NCBI RefSeq assembly: GCF_001612965.1
Contig: NZ_BDBL01000017.1
Location: 1-64,000, forward strand
Length of the DNA: 64,000 bases
Reading direction: 5' to 3'
From: Nocardia kruczakiae NBRC 101016
Lineage (GTDB): Bacteria > Actinomycetota > Actinomycetes > Mycobacteriales > Mycobacteriaceae
The position numbers and the translations under genes are program-made. The notes beneath the pieces were generated by a model, which saw only the letters and a list, made by a program, of their open reading frames with translations, was not told where the DNA came from and did no database searches. Position 1 is the first letter of the stretch. The number at the start of each line of letters is the position of its first letter. Positions 63,414 to 64,000 of this stretch are shown here, in pieces.

Positions 63414-63785
63414 TCAGACCGTGAAGCCCAGGGCGCGCAGCTGCTCGCGGCCGTCGTCGGTGATCTTGTCCGGACCCCACGGCGGCATCCAGACCCAGTT
63501 GATCTTCAGATCCTCCACCAAACCGCTGCGCACCAGCGCGTTTCGCGACTGGTCCTCGATCACGTCGGTGAGCGGGCAAGCCGCGGAGGTGAGGGTCATG
63601 TCGAGGACGGCCACCTCCTCCTCGAGCCGCATCCCGTAGACCAGCCCCAGGTCCACGACGTTGATGCCGAGTTCGGGGTCGACGACGTCACGCATCGCCT
63701 CCTCCATGTCCTCGAGCAACGCGACCTGCTCCTGGGAGAGTTCGGCCTCGGTGTTCGGCTGTTCGGTTGCCGGCGTCTCAGTCAT
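63414..63785 (-). CDS. sufT: SufT-like Fe-S assembly factor (DUF59/MIP18 family)
   Basis: A 123-residue protein with VDPELGINVVDLGLVY (DUF59 signature), the conserved Cys in TSAACPLTD, and the end motif WVWMPPWGPDKITDDGREQL typical of MIP18/SufT-like Fe-S maturation factors. It starts with a 4-base overlap with the stop of the upstream SufU gene, typical of the actinobacterial suf operon, and follows it directly. It helps load Fe-S clusters onto client proteins. Confidence 0.9.
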   Translation of the reverse strand: MTETPATEQPNTEAELSQEQVALLEDMEEAMRDVVDPELGINVVDLGLVYGMRLEEEVAVLDMTLTSAACPLTDVIEDQSRNALVRSGLVEDLKINWVWMPPWGPDKITDDGREQLRALGFTV

Positions 63786-64000
63786 GAGCTTTCCCCATTT
63801 CCGGCGGACCCGTTGCCCATGGTCCGCTTGGTCTCTTCAGCCGAGGTTATCCGCACCACGGCATCCTTGAACGCCATCCAGCCCAGCAGGGCACATTTCA
63901 CCCGGGCCGGATATTTCGACACACCGGCCAGCGCGATGCCGTCGCCGATCACGTCCTCGTCGCCCTCGACCGTGCCGCGGCTGGAGATCATCTCGCTGTA
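63782..64000 (-). CDS. sufU: SufU Fe-S scaffold, C-terminal part (runs off the window)
   Basis: The last 72 residues of a SufU-type protein: SEMISSRG, VSKYPARVKCALLGWMAFKDAVVRI. Cys in RVKCALLGW is the third conserved Cys of the family. The N-terminal part, including the other Cys residues, lies beyond the window edge, and the internal Met at 63991 is not the true start. SufU works with the SufS desulfurase in Fe-S cluster synthesis. Confidence 0.9.
   Translation of the reverse strand, partial: YSEMISSRGTVEGDEDVIGDGIALAGVSKYPARVKCALLGWMAFKDAVVRITSAEETKRTMGNGSAGNGESS

Overview
The window is high-GC actinobacterial DNA, most likely from a mycolic-acid-containing genus such as Nocardia or Rhodococcus. 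Supporting signs are a cutinase-family hydrolase, a DUF3068 membrane protein, an FprB-type ferredoxin/NADPH reductase, several FadD/FadE/FadB/FadA-type proteins, a Ku protein with a lysine-rich tail, and frequent GTG/TTG starts.

Layout. (1) 0.1-4.8 kb: secreted cutinase-like hydrolase, a lone divergent acyl-CoA dehydrogenase-like protein and a DUF574-type methyltransferase. (2) 4.8-8.4 kb: gene-poor and lower in GC, with a possible micro-ORF unit at 5.3-5.9 kb, the tail of a luciferase-like gene, and a decayed IS3-family element with recognisable ends (6524-7784). (3) 8.4-46 kb: a DUF3068 protein followed by a large catabolic island in divergent operons. It holds two hormone-sensitive-lipase-type esterases, a Baeyer-Villiger monooxygenase, a luciferase-like oxidoreductase, an HsaA-like flavin monooxygenase with a flavin reductase, a cytochrome P450 with a 2Fe-2S reductase, four SDRs, three enoyl-CoA hydratase/MaoC systems, AMP-forming and ADP-forming acyl-CoA synthetases, several acyl-CoA dehydrogenases, FadB/FadA and an SCP-x-type thiolase. 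A RibB-like protein lacking key metal ligands and a regulator with two TetR domains are part of it. (4) 46-53 kb: a scarred accessory segment with IS256, IS110 and IS3 remnants, a P-loop kinase, a hemerythrin protein, a DUF1003 protein and a frameshifted large tyrosine recombinase. (5) 53.3-57.6 kb: a compact four-gene operon (2Fe-2S reductase, PF10118 protein, alpha/beta hydrolase, enoyl-CoA hydratase-like) divergent from a TetR gene, with a perfect inverted repeat between them. (6) 57.8-64 kb: a broken ATP-dependent DNA ligase, a tRNA 3-prime-end remnant with a terminator, an intact Ku gene, an RDD membrane protein, an acyl-CoA dehydrogenase, a secreted DUF4189 protein and the end of a suf operon (SufT-like, SufU).

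How it may work together. The island reads as a route for a cyclic, probably terpenoid or steroid-like, or other hydrophobic ketone. P450 hydroxylation and SDR oxidation would give a ketone; Baeyer-Villiger oxidation gives an ester or lactone; HSL-type esterases open it; acyl-CoA ligases activate the acid; and ACAD, MaoC/ECH, SDR/FadB and thiolases shorten it. The substrate is an inference. Three divergent promoter regions carry related GTTA-N4-TAAC-like sites, plausible operators for the tandem-TetR protein encoded inside the island.
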